Shown: positions 53,445 through 64,000, counted from the stretch's first letter. The stretch is 64,000 bases of DNA from Meandrina meandrites (GCA_963693305.1 OY855916.1:8095501-8159500); one strand, 5' to 3'. Numbers and translations: made by a program. The notes: generated by a model not told the origin, from the sequence alone.

Positions 53445-56271
53445 CTGCAAATTGAAAGAACATTTTCACAGGTTATTTTTAACAAATAACAGTATAGTGT
53501 ACAGTCAGGCATAATCTAAGACTGTGGAAATCATGACTTAAACCTTACACTAAATCAATTAGAAACAAATTTTCCAGATTTACACATACTTAAGCTGCAA
53601 AATAATTGAAAAATAAAATTATTGTTCCCCATAACATGAGCTAGTGCTGAAGGCACAAGCTTATAGCTGGGGAAAGCGGGCAAATCTGGGGTCATGCTCT
53701 CCCGGGAAATGTTTTACATTAATTTTTTGACTCCTTCAAGTGCCATTTCTGGGTATTTTGGGTTAATCAGAAAGAAATTGATTGATTAGTTTACAGTAAT
53801 CAGATGTGTAACTGACTCCCCTAACATTTGTGACTTTACTAAATAAATCTAATATATCAACAGCAGCTCATTATTTATATTGTAATTTAAATCAAAACTT
53901 GAAAACATTTTGCTCACCTTTGGTCAATATATTAAAGAAGCTTCTCCACTTGATGATAAAAGATCGTTTCCGAGAAGTGATTTCTGAATTAAGAAAGGAT
54001 ATTTATAAAGATAAGAAAAAGCAAAAGTTTTCTACTGGTATTACAGAAGTACAGGAAAATATTTATTTTGGCACCTGAAGGACCGAATGAAATTTCCAAC
54101 AACAACAATCTTTAACACTACTAACAGGTCCCATCACACTGTTACAAGGTCCAACCATTTGCATAACAAGGCTTTACAGTAATGGTAGTGAACATGTTTG
54201 AAGGCAGTGACTAGCAAATAATCATATTTTGAAAATGTGTGGTTCCAGGAAATATCCATACCCACAAGGCAAGGTGACCTAATGGTTATAGCACAATGAT
54301 GAACTTAAAATCAAGTATTACATGTTTGAGCCCTGGCAGGGTTTCACTACATTATGTTCTTGTGCAATACACTTTACTCTGACAGTGCCCCTGGAGGATT
54401 ATAAAAGGCTACTGGTGAGATTAATACTGGGAGTTAACTCTATGATGGGCTAGCATTCTATCCAGGAGGGATAAGAAATACACAAATGCACTCCTAGTCA
54501 CTTAACAGTGTGAAAACCAAGAAGAGCTTTGGCTCCTGGGGGTACATGGGATTTCAAGTGATGGGGTTGATCAAAGGATTTTTTGGGTTTGAAATTTTCA
54601 ATTCCAGTATTTTTTGGGTTATGGTAAGAAAATTTGGCAACTAGTTTTGCAAATAAAATAAAAACAAACATGATTGCTGATGTTTAATAGATAACAATGG
54701 AGTCCCTTTACATTGCATGTGGCATTAAAAAATCTGTTTTCTGTTTCTCTTTCTGCTATTAATATCATTTAACCTTTTCTGGAAATTTTAAGAGTCAGAA
54801 ATTTGGCATGGGATTAATGTGGGGGGAGGGGGTTGCTGGAAGTTGCGGGGATTTGGGGGGGGGGGGGGGGCTTGAAGTGAATTTTGCCCCCATTTGATCA
54901 TCCCAATCACTTGAAATCCCCAATACCCACTCAAATCCAAGAAATGCCAGCAGGGAAGGGAACATCTGAAACTATTAAGGTAAAGTATGAGGCTCAAATG
55001 GAAATTTTCTTCCCTTTCTTTTTCATGCAGTAACATAGGTACATGTAAGGTGAAGTCTTGTGCCAAAGGACATAAATGAAAAAAAAAAAGAGGGAAATAA
55101 TTGAAGCTGGAAGAAAGGAAGGAACTACCCTGTGAAGAGACATCCAGTCAACCTCCATTTCTATTCCGAACTTCTTTGCAGGGCAGACAGGAATGACTAT
55201 CAGTTTTACATTTAAGCCTCTCAACAATATATAATGGCTACCCTGCAAGGAAATTTAAAAAATACTATCAAGCAGTCCAGATTAAGCCCTAGCTGAGGCC
55301 ACTGCATTGTGTTCTTGGGCAACACACTTTACTCTCACAGTGCCTCTCTCCATCAGGTGTATCAATGGATACTGGAGAATTTTTAAATATAACCCTACAC
55401 ATACTTTCCATTTGTGCTTACATCCCGTAAAGATGGTAGGAATTCAATCCCAGTAACCCAAAGAAACAAAACAGGAATTTATCAAAGAGACAATAAATAT
55501 GTTCAACAAGAAAGGGCTATGATGAATTAAATACAGAATGATTGGTGGTTTTGGTATATATCTTCTTATTATATATCAGTGTGTTTTAAATTAATGGTTT
55601 TGTTTGTGTGTGTGCAATGGTGTTAAGGACAACAATGCATGGCTGTTTGCATGTTGTTTTGCAGAGGAAAGCTATAAGCAATGTGCAAAATGTATAACAC
55701 CCATGCATACATTCTGTTCATTAGACCTTTTGCTTGGCAATGTTTGTGTTGCTATTAAATATACATAAATTAAATAAATCAAATGTTGCTTGTTAAATCA
55801 AAATTAATGTTGAGCACTGGTAGTGAGTGTCTATCATTGACATGTCTTTTTACCCTGGCTTATCACTTTCATAATCTAGGTAAGCCTGCATTTTCAATGG
55901 TAAATAGTTTGGATTTTTAACAACGATCAACACTATATTCAAGAGATTTAATGAACAGCACAATCATTGTGCACATGTAAGTTTTTGTAAATTTCTTTAC
56001 CCTCTGCAAAACAACGTGCAAACAGCCATCATTTAGTTGCCCTCAGCATCATCACTCACAGCACACAAGACATTCAGACATATAATAGAATACTGAAGAA
56101 AGGGAGTAACTGATAGCACCAGACACTCTGTGGTCTTCTTCTTCTTCTTTCTTGTAGAACATTATTGTTTCTTCAATAAATTACAGTTTCCTCAACAGTG
56201 TGTAAACCAAAAAGAAATGTTTGTCATACGGGTACCCAGACCCACTCCCAAAGAAAAAAAGTCCAGTCTTC
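53445..56271. repeat. unit 3 intronic region with repeats
   Basis: Matches 14,736-15,915 and then 22,497-24,270 without the LINE nest or the piggyBac-type MITE of unit 1. It contains SINE-like copies (54,270-54,450 and 55,280-55,400), a foldback split in unit 1 but whole here (about 54,535-54,960, with about 17 G at 54,855), and a first copy of the 24.04-24.27-kb segment at 55,815-56,055. No other gene. Confidence 0.55.
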
Positions 56272-56482
56272 TCAATTCCCTTTCACCAGAATTGCCATGA
56301 TTAATTTCATTTCCCAGAGTCTGTCCCAGTGACCTACTGCTAACTGAGAAGCCGACAGACTTTGGGTCCAAGATTGGACCTGGGGAGGGGCATTCTCATC
56401 CCCATAGCCCTTTTTGCTTTTCTTAGCTGGCAGGGCCTTGGCACGAGACATGAAGGGCTCTGGAGACAAAGGAATACCAGTC
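56272..56482 (-). other. possible exon, unknown gene
   Basis: A minus-strand open segment after an acceptor-like caatctag reads LSPEPFMSRAKALPAKKSKK and GYGDENAPPQVQSWTQS before a stop at 56,272. The composition is protein-like (basic, then Gln/Ser-rich) and less AT-rich than its surroundings. It occurs once in the window. I cannot name a family or find partner exons. Confidence 0.3.
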
Positions 56483-56628
56483 CTAGATTGTAGGACTTCC
56501 GGTCTTCACGTATGCAGTAGTGATGTTTCTATATACTGAATAGGAGAGTCATGTCATATTTTACATCTGCTCAAGATTTCTTTGTTTCAAATGGCCAGTC
56601 CAAAAAAATTTAAATTAATTCAAACATC

Positions 56629-57512
56629 CAGGATGTAACATGTCGATAATTTCAATAGTCGATAAAATTCTATCATTGTCACTCAAATTCGATACTAATC
56701 AATCGACAAATATCGGAAATGGATAAAGGTGATCACGCAATTCCTTGTGATTATCGACATGTTCGATTTTGATCAGAAGTACAAAAAACGATACATGGCG
56801 GGAGGCAAGACGTCAGTGGCCGCACACACTTACTTGAATTTCGTGGCTGATTGTAAAATGTGTCTGCCTTTTTGTCGATAAAATCGATAATCAGTTGAAA
56901 ATCTTGTGATTATTGACTTTTATCGACAAATTAAACTTGTCAATTGACAATTATCAACAAATATACAAACAATAGCCTCCATTTGGCTTCAAAAATATGC
57001 ACAGATATTTGTCCTTGGAGATTATCTGTTCTGAGAAGCAAACAGTTTTCCGAGAGCGAGGCTCGAGGAAAACTGTGACCTTTGAGGAACAGATAATGTC
57101 CAAGGACAAATATCTCTGCATACTTTTGAAGCCAAATGTATGCTATTGTGTTTATTATCCTTCAAATATTTTTTTACAAGGTCGCATTTTGGGAGACCTT
57201 TTCTCAAAGCTTTTAAACGCCAAAGAAATTCTGTAAATGCTCAAAATGTTATTAGTCTGTTTAAAGTGTTTGGTTTTATTCATTTTAATAATTTGCTCGG
57301 GATAAAAACTAAACGTGCGAACGTAAATCACAAAGTTCTAAAACTGGGGAATATCACGTGGGGAATATCATCTGATATTCCCCAGTTTTGGCTGCATCAC
57401 GTGACGTGTTTTGACCAATCGCACGCGCGAAAAATATTTGATGGATTATAACAAGTACTATCGACTTATTGACTACGTTTTCGATGATCGACTTTGACAT
57501 GTTACGTCCTGC
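56629..57512. mobile_element. inverted-repeat region rich in TCGATAA words, with inner foldback
   Basis: CAGGATGTAACATGTCGATA at the left is inverted at the right (GACATGTTACGTCCTG), about 880 bp apart. TTATCGAC/GTCGATAA words recur many times inside. A distinct foldback (about 56,975-57,147; arms with GGACAAATATCT; core gagcgaggctcgagg) and a small palindrome at 57,341-57,390 (GGGGAATATCA) are nested. I see no clear target duplication. Confidence 0.55.
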
Positions 57513-57549
57513 CAGCCACTTAGCTCGATTAGCCTTAGCTATTTCTAAG

Positions 57550-58551
57550 GGGTGTCTCGAAAACAAAGACCTATAAAACGAAGACCCCAAGACCCAAAGA
57601 CCATAAGACCCCAAAAACTCGAAAACGAAGACCCCATAATTTTTCAATGTATTTTTACCTTCAGTGAATATTAGCGCCTTCTTTATCCTTGTCAAATTTC
57701 TTTTATCGTTGAGTGCTGCAACAAGTTTATCCGCCATCTTGAACTGAGTAACCGCGCTACCACACCTGACCGGAAGTGACGCAAAGGCCGTCTTCTTGCT
57801 ACTGACTCTCTTTCTTCAAATAAAAGAACCGCGATTCAACGTGAAACAGATAATTCAGTTCCACAACAAAAGGCAAAATATGTAGTCTCCTTCGCAAACT
57901 TTATTTGGGTTGTCGTTAGGACACGTATAGGACACGCGAAAATTTAAATCGCGAAATTTAATACTGTAAAATATCAATGAAATAATGAAACTCGAGCTGT
58001 TGTTTTATTTCTTTGCTTCATGTTTAGGGGTTTTTTGTTTGATTTTGTCCATCAGTTATCTTCCACTGCATCACTCTCACTGTTCAAACTGTTCTCTGCC
58101 GCTAAGTGCTATTTTGACTGTGGAATACCTTATGCTTTGTTTTATTTAGCTTGTTTTGTTTGCTATGCTTACGGTGGCGATCATGTCAATTGTGTTGTTA
58201 CAGTTCTGGGGCAAAAGCTACATATTGAAGAATAGGAAAAATCGAAAAATTTAATACGCTTCAATTCTACCTTCCTCTCAAAATCGCAAAGTTTAATAAG
58301 GCAACAAAAAAAAAAACAATCCATACAGAGAGCATCACTTCCAGTCAAGTGTGGTAGCGCGGTTACTCCTGACAGTTCAAGATGGCGGATAAACTTGTTG
58401 CAGCACTCAACAGGATAAAGAAGGCGCTAATATTCACTGAAGGTAAAAATACATTGAAAAATTATGGGGTCTTCGTTTTCGAGTTTTTGGGGTCTTAGGG
58501 TCTTTGGGTCTTCGGGTCTTCGTTTTATAGGTCTTTGTTTTCGAGACACCC
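57550..58551. mobile_element. 1,002-bp element with 9-bp TSD and exon-bearing inverted arms
   Basis: Ends GGGTGTCTCGAAAACAAAGA and its complement ending CGAGACACCC are flanked by a perfect 9-bp duplication, ATTTCTAAG (57,541-57,549; 58,552-58,560). Nine-base duplications suit Mutator-like elements. Arms of about 230 bp each hold a first-exon-like segment pointing outward: minus strand 57,659-57,737 and plus strand 58,382-58,442, both starting MADKLVAALN and ending RIKKALIFTE at a donor GAAG|gtaaaa. They differ by an in-frame 18-nt segment (DKRNLT). Upstream of each ATG are GCGGTTACTC and an ETS-like ACTTCC(G/A)GT. AAGATGGCGG at the start codon resembles a YY1 site. No transposase is visible. 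Confidence 0.88.
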
Positions 58552-58955
58552 ATTTCTAAGTGGCTGTGCTCATTTTTTTATTGTTAATTTTTCTCTTTGT
58601 ATGTTTTTATCTAATGTAAACATTTCTGGGCCAAATGCCAAGCGCTGGTAGTGAGTGTCTATCATTGACATGACTTTTTACCCTGGCTTATCACTTTCAT
58701 AATCTAGCTGAGCTTGCATTTTGAATGGTAAATAGTTTGGATGTTTAGCAACAGTCAACACTATTCAAGAGATTTAATGAACAGTACAATCGTTGTGCAC
58801 ATGTACGTTTTTGTAAATTTCTTTTCCCTCTGCAAACCAACATGCAAACAGCCATCATTTAGTTGCCCTCAGCATGATCAGCATACTTCCGAACAAGAAA
58901 GAAATATCAGTTGAAATAAAAACCAATTTTTACATACAGTAGTTTCTGAACTTAC
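58552..58955. repeat. second copy of the 24.04-24.35-kb segment
   Basis: From about 58,630 this repeats the segment already present at 55,815-56,055, so a 2.6-kb block is bounded by direct repeats of about 240 bp. This copy is closer to unit 1 than the first one is. No gene. Confidence 0.6.
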
Positions 58956-59175
58956 CTTCAGAAGCGGTGTTGTGTATTTGGAAATTAAACCGTGGTTTCC
59001 ATTTTAGTGTTTTGCGGCCACTGTAGCCATTCTTCCTCCACTCAAATACAACCAAACAAGGGGAAATATGTTTCAAAGACAACTGACACCATAGATGGAG
59101 TCTTGGTCGTTGCTTTGAGGTCAAAATAAGAGAAAGATTTAGAATTCCCTCAAAACCGACAACTTCCGCCGCCAT
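58956..59175 (-). CDS. first exon, probably of the ATPAF1-like gene (unit 3)
   Basis: A minus-strand ATG in a strong context (aacATGGCG) opens 73 codons to a consensus donor GAAG|gtaagt. The peptide begins MAAEVVGFEGILNLSLIL, then becomes rich in Arg and Lys with few acidic residues (KQRPRLHLW; WRKNGYSGRKTLKWKPRF), as expected of a mitochondrial presequence. That would suit ATPAF1, which acts in the matrix. The exon lies upstream of the TLSSI exon on the same strand. The link to ATPAF1 is inference from position, composition and phase only, because the intervening N-terminal exon was not identified. The unit 1 copy (24,356-24,569) is frame-broken. Upstream, the CGGCGGAAGT word (ETS-like) overlaps the start. 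Confidence 0.5.
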
Positions 59176-59437
59176 GTTGGATTCTCTCTCGTTCCCAGTA
59201 TCTTTCGCGTCACGCAACACGAACAACAAGTCACGGAGAACTCGGGATCACGTTATTTACCATCGCATCAGCCCGCGAGTTTTCAGTTCTCTTACTCTTG
59301 ATCTTTCAAAGTACGTCATGTACAGTGGAATCCCGATTTCTTAAACTTCCAAGGAAAACGGAAATTGGTTTGAAAAGTCGGTTGTAAAATTGCAGTGTTC
59401 GACTTTGATTTTAGCAGGTCGGAAGAAGGCCTTATAC

Positions 59438-59769
59438 CCGGGGGGGGGGGGGGGGGGGGGGAAACTCTCATATGAAATGGACGGGGATGCTCGTCGTCTC
59501 GCTTAGGGGTGTAAATTTCGGATTTTGGTCTCGCTTAGGGTGCTCTGGGCAAAATGTCATTATTTTTAGCCGTTAAAGTCTCGTTTAGGGTTGCACGCGA
59601 AGAAATAACAAAAAAGAAAGAATTTTGATTCGTTATATTTACTCTTTTAGGGGTCTGCATAACGTTCGGCCACACCCAGATTGGTCTCTTTTAGGGATTA
59701 AATTCAAAATTTCCGACGAGCATCCCCGTCCATTTCATATGGGAGTTCCCCCCCCCCCCCCCCTCCCGG
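59438..59769. mobile_element. G-capped MITE with empty site at 24.8 kb
   Basis: Starts CCGGGG with about 22 G, then an inverted arm AACTCTCATATGAAATGGAC continuing GGGGATGCTCGTCG. It ends with the complementary arm, about 16 C and CCCGG. Flanks ggccttatac and ggcctttttc look like a 10-bp duplication with two changes. Unit 1 has the uninterrupted sequence (ggccttataccgcc, near 24,821). Length 332 bp, non-coding. Confidence 0.88.
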
Positions 59770-61075
59770 GGCCTTTTTCCGCCTTAGTTAAAAAATACAG
59801 TTTAACTTCGAAGTAAACTAAAGTTGTCAAAGACGGAAAGTCCATGAATGCACGATCGATGTAACAGAACGGACAAGCAAAAGCATGGGGAATATATGGG
59901 GAGCGGAAACCGGAAGGCAAATCCGTGGGAAACACGGTGATGGGTTTCTCAGAGTTTGGAGTAATCCAAGGGCTATCTGTCAGCCACGAATGGGTAAAAG
60001 TCAGGTTAAGAGCCACGTTGGTTGTCGACCTAGGAAGGGACGAGGGAACGCATGGAAAACGCACCGGAGAGACGCATCAATGTAGGGGAACACACTAGAG
60101 AATGCACACTGAAAGCAGAAACGGCTCGGACGAGAAAACGCATGGCGGAACTTACAGGAGAGTGAACGGGCGCATGGCAAGTGGGTGTCAGCGAGTGTTG
60201 AGTGTTGTCAAAGTTAGTTGAAGGACAGTTTTGGGTCTCGATCAGGCTTAGTTTAAGGTTAGGCTTAGGAAGAAACGAAGAAATACATGACAAACGAACT
60301 GTGAACGCACAGGCAAGGCGTCAAAAACGGCGCAGGATTGTGAAGGGGAATGCAGAACAAATGTGACTGAAATGATGAGATACCGTGCGCGTAAACGCGC
60401 GTGGGAACTCACAGAGCGGAGCCACTTGGTTAGCCACTGGACAACCCGAAAGAAAGGGTAACGCAAAGGGAACACACGGGTTAACAAACCGGGAAAGAGG
60501 AAGTGTCCAAACGGCACAGAGATCCCAGGAGGAATGCCGAAGGGTATTTACTCGCGCACCGTACGCTTTCGACCCGAAAAATTCAGCAAGCTCAGAGCGC
60601 GCGGGTCATAAAGCTTACGATGTCACTAAGAAGTAATGGATAAGTAATTTCACTTGCCCCCTTGTGATCTATACCGAAAGTTGCGGACCGCAGATTGAAC
60701 AATCATAGCGCCAAATTAGTTTTCTATATAATAAGAAGTTAATTCTTTTCTTGAGTTTTGGTAACGAATTTGGAAACATAACTCAATACCAAGAGAGAAC
60801 TGAAAAGTCAGCATAAATAAAGCTTTTTATTTAATGCGATAAAACGACCACTGCAAATTTCTCATGGAACATAACTTCTCGTTAACACTTCAATGAAGAA
60901 TTTCCGTTTTATTGACCGTGCGAAAATTGAGGCGAGTGCTGTTGCTGTCTCTCACCCCAGTTTTCACGCGGACAAAATGCGGGCAACTCGCAATTCGTGC
61001 GAGGGTACGTCAATAACGCAGTTAATGGTTCAAAAGTTCAGTCTCTGCTCATCAAGTCCTGCAATGAACAAATGT
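59770..61075. repeat. G/A-rich spacer, copy 3, and ATPAF1 3' flank
   Basis: 59,790-60,560 closely matches 24,840-25,620. 60,600-61,075 matches 25,680-26,138, the flank after the ATPAF1 stop. Short open frames here are repeat-derived. No gene. Confidence 0.65.
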
Positions 61076-62190
61076 TTATTCCTTTTCTTTAACTGATGCT
61101 GTGACAACACCGCTTTCTATTTCAGCGTTTAATTTTTTCACCACTGTCATGTGATCGAAGTTCTCCGGGAATATATTAAAGGTTTTCAGGATCTCCTCTC
61201 TGCGATCGCTTTCTGAAGCGTAGTACATCTGAACTTGATAGGCCAACCACTGCGCATCCAACACGCTCTGTAAAGAAGATAACATTTTATTATTCCACTA
61301 TTGCGCCATTTCACCATATTAGGGCAAAAGAACGCGAAAAAAACACGTCTTTACACTGTAAAGCAAGGCAAAAATACGGACTGAAAGAGGAGCGACAAAA
61401 TGGCCGAACCAAATTTTTTTAGTGAAATTATAAATCGCTTATTCGATGGTTTAACATATAATACGAGCGGACATTTTGTTTCATGGCTCGTATTTTCCAC
61501 GTCGCTTCGGGGCTCGGAAAAACACTACGCACTCGCAAAATATCCGCGCGTATTATATGTAAAACCATCGAATAAGGTGTATATAATCGCGCTAAAGCAA
61601 AAAAACACACATAAACAACAAGAAAAACATTTTACAAATGGCTAACATATGGCGAAAAAAAGAGCAACTTTTCAGGTAACAACGATACGCCATTTTGAAA
61701 ATCGTCGCAGAGAAGACCCTGTTGACGACAGTGCTATTGCTTCACCCAATACGTTACGGTTTGGAAAATTTGACCGACATTTTCCAAGTTCGTCGTTTCG
61801 TCAAAATCCGTCTCAATCTTGTCCAATCTTAACCATCCTTGTTCCTTTTTGGTTTATTATTACATCTTTGGTGTTTCTCTTCCTTAATGAATTATTATTT
61901 CGAGATTTCTGTCCATTTGATGATTATTTTTTGCATTGAAAAAGAGACGTAATTCACTTACCATTTCATTGGTGTCTACTTCTCCAACCACGAGAACTAA
62001 TCCTGTGATATGAAAGTGAAGGTGCGGTTATAATTAATACAATAAGCAACTTTATTCTAATAGTTCTTCTATAAATAGTAAATGAACTATTTTTGATCAC
62101 AAAATGACATTACGTGTACCAACCTTTACTGTCTCTGAGATCTGTAAAATGTTTCATTGCCAGCGACCAGGGAGCATTTTTACCTCGTGT
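61076..62190 (-). CDS. ATPAF1: ATPAF1-like unit 4, last three coding exons
   Basis: Minus-strand exons 62124-62190 (TRGKNAPWSLAMKHFTDLRD), 61962-62002 (LVLVVGEVDTNEM) and 61076-61267 (begins SVLDAQWLAYQVQ, includes EENFDHMTVVKKLNAE-type changes, ends SVKEKE) match units 1 and 2 with the same splice sites and phases. All are open. Upstream exons would lie beyond the window end, so it cannot be decided whether this copy is functional. The nested plus-strand gene of this unit starts at 63,162 and is broken. Confidence 0.83.
61286..61580. mobile_element. foldback element in ATPAF1 last intron, unit 4
   Basis: Arms ATTCGATGGTTTAACATATA and the complement ending near 61,577, core cgcttcggggctcgg. 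The same element at the same site is in unit 2 (26,783-26,922). Unit 1 lacks it. Confidence 0.75.
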
Positions 62191-63161
62191 CTGTTGAAAT
62201 GAAACCAAATCAAAGATGATTGACACTAAATAACATTTCTATTACCTTTAAAAGACTATTTTAAAGTTCTCGGGGGCGCTTGTTTTTTTTTTCAACGCCT
62301 TTGGAAGAGGAAGGAGGGAAGGAGAAGATTATTTCAAATCATAAATCGGCTGGCTAGTACAAATGAAATGTCTGCTTAATGTAAATTTAATGTTTAAAAA
62401 AGATTCCTCGCCAAGGAAAGTAATCTCACACCTTATTGCCTGAGATAGAAGCTACCTCAAAATAATAGGACTATTATGTTTGAATTGGGGGAGGGGTAGT
62501 TGGGGCTCATAGAAATAGAAAGAGAGGAGCGCGCATGTGCGCGCGCTAATGACGCGAGAATCACTCGAGAAGAATGCGCAAGAATGCGCAATGCAATTTA
62601 AAGGTCGCCGCAAAACGAAAATTGTCAGCTCGAACGACATTCCTCATCGTCGGTAAAAGTATCGAATGATAAGAACAAGATAAATGTTTGTAACAGCAGT
62701 AACCTTACAGACTTTAAGACTTTAAACAGTTATAATTCGAGAAGACAATTTCTGACGTGTAAAATGGAGAACGTTAAAATGGCACGCACACGCATGATTC
62801 AAATCGTGCGTCACTAAATTGACACGAAAAACGATTACTTTCGGGCTTTTTTGAAGGGGGAGGGCTGGTGGCGATTGGGGTCCTCTTCTTTTGGTTAAAG
62901 TATAGCTTTTCTTTACAAAGATGTTAATTCGAAACCTTAGCAACGCTGTGTTATTTTGCTAGCCAACGGAGTCAATCAAAACCGTGAAAAACCACTGCGC
63001 CCGCTTACATCCTATTGGCTGATCAATGCACGCGCATTTGCTGCCTTTGTTATGTCACAATGAACAAAAAACCTTTCGCTCAGTTTGAGAATAGAAACGC
63101 TCTTGAACAAACAGCTTTTTAAAATTCGCAGTAAATTTACTGCAAACAAGTAAAGATTAAA

Positions 63162-64000
63162 ATGGGAATTGCTTGGAGCTCTTATTAATCGAAAAGGGAA
63201 GAGAAAGCCAAAAATAAAAGGTATACAATAGCAACATTATTCTGCTTTTTAACTCGCAAAATTAACAAAACAGTTTGTGCAACTTTTTTTTCCTTTTTCT
63301 CGCAGGCTACAGAATGAGAATCGGTTTCACATTCCTGGCTCTCAGTGTATTCCTGAGGGATCACCAAAGATGACATTGCAAATGAAAGACAAAAATCTAC
63401 CTCTTAGAGAAAATATCAACGTTGATGAAATCGAGCTTCACACGAACGAAGAATGGAAACTACCGTACAAGAATTTAAGGTACAGGAAGTATTCTATTAT
63501 CCTTATCCTAAAGTTTCCCTTCCGGTAAAGTTTTAAAGCATGAATGTGCAGTTGAACAAGCAGATTAATCTATACTCGAGTCTCTCTTTAGGATCTGAAA
63601 TGGCGCGAAATAAATTAGAGTAGTTCATACTGTGTTAATTCATTTACCTGTTGAAATCAAGACACCCAATTGACAGATGAGAATCTCTTACATGAAGCGA
63701 GGTTCGAATAAACGCCTCGAATAAAACCCGGCCTTTTGGACCCGACGTTTCTTTGAACTCGGCGTTTGTTCGGCGCCGGAAATGAAATTGAGGAAATAAA
63801 AACTGAAATCAAAATTAAATTTTTATACGACTCGGTAGTCATCATTCTCTGCAGTCACTTTCGTATTTGCTGTGATGTGTACTTGTCTTTTTACAGACCT
63901 ATCAAAGATAGTCAATGCTTGCAGCACAACGATGCAACTTTGAATGAGACAAGCTTCTCTGAGTTGAAAACCAAACTTGAAGCTTGGCAGTTCTACCAGT
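63162..64000 (+). pseudogene. nested small gene, copy 4, with early stop
   Basis: Counterpart of 28,496-30,030. Exon 1 (63162-63220) reads MGIAWSSY and then TAA at 63,186-63,188, where the intact copy has AAA. Exon 2 (63306-63479) stays open with several substitutions (GSQCIPEGSPKMTLQ). Exon 3 starts at 63,897 (PIKDSQCLQHNDATLNE) and runs off the window. Splice sites are preserved, so the stop is recent. An alternative start could in principle bypass it, but the myristoylation-type N terminus would be lost. Confidence 0.8.

Noticed and set aside
59885..60636. Several ORFs in the purine-rich spacer
   Set aside because: They occur in overlapping frames in repeated sequence, are not preserved in frame between the three spacer copies, and lack motifs.

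Overview
The window is animal nuclear DNA. It is AT-rich, its genes are split by GT-AG introns, and it is full of non-LTR retrotransposons, foldback elements and short inverted-repeat transposons. Three intronless TRIM-NHL genes, abundant MITE families and the LINE types point to an anthozoan cnidarian, most likely a stony coral or a relative. That species-level guess is inference.

The organising feature is a decayed tandem array of one locus on the minus strand. I identify it as ATPAF1 (ATP11), the mitochondrial F1-ATPase assembly chaperone. Its exons were found by joining splice sites, because each is too short to stand out as an ORF. Unit 1 (about 5.0-24.6 kb) has a frame-broken first exon, one middle exon and the last three exons, but I could not find the three central exons, so it is probably a pseudogene. 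Unit 2 (26.1-39.2 kb) has six consecutive 3' exons that join in phase, plus an upstream exon broken by a 5-nt deletion and a stop codon. Unit 3 (47.4-59.2 kb) has an intact first exon and an intact middle exon but no 3' exons. Unit 4 (61.1 kb to the window end) has the last three exons. The only complete-looking gene would read from 59.2 kb (unit 3) leftwards to 26.1 kb (unit 2). A G/A-rich spacer separates the 3' end of one unit from the 5' end of the next at 2.2-3.2, 24.9-25.6 and 59.8-60.6 kb.

Two plus-strand genes sit inside the introns. One is an intronless 750-residue TRIM-NHL protein (RING, two B-boxes, coiled coil, filamin domain, six-bladed NHL propeller), present intact three times (10,990; 34,639; 49,867), with two orphan 5' ends at 10.0 and 47.8 kb. 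The other is a three-exon gene for a 135-residue protein with a myristoylation-type N terminus. It is intact only at 28.5-30.0 kb, has a stop codon at 63.2 kb and survives as one broken exon at 8.0 kb. The three TRIM copies have no length changes relative to each other, and many of their differences in the propeller fall at equivalent loop positions of each blade.

The rest is mobile DNA. It includes nested L1-like LINEs (15.9-22.5 kb), a jockey/CR1-like LINE end (6.0-7.05 kb), a Penelope-like remnant (46.4-47.2 kb), TTAA-flanked elements, hAT-like elements, G-capped elements with 8-bp target duplications, and a 1,002-bp element with 9-bp duplications whose arms each carry a promoter-like first exon. 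Because the units are paralogous, several insertions can be checked against an empty site in the same window. The 39.2-47.4 kb stretch is not shared between units and contains two exons of an unidentified minus-strand gene at 44.0-45.2 kb.
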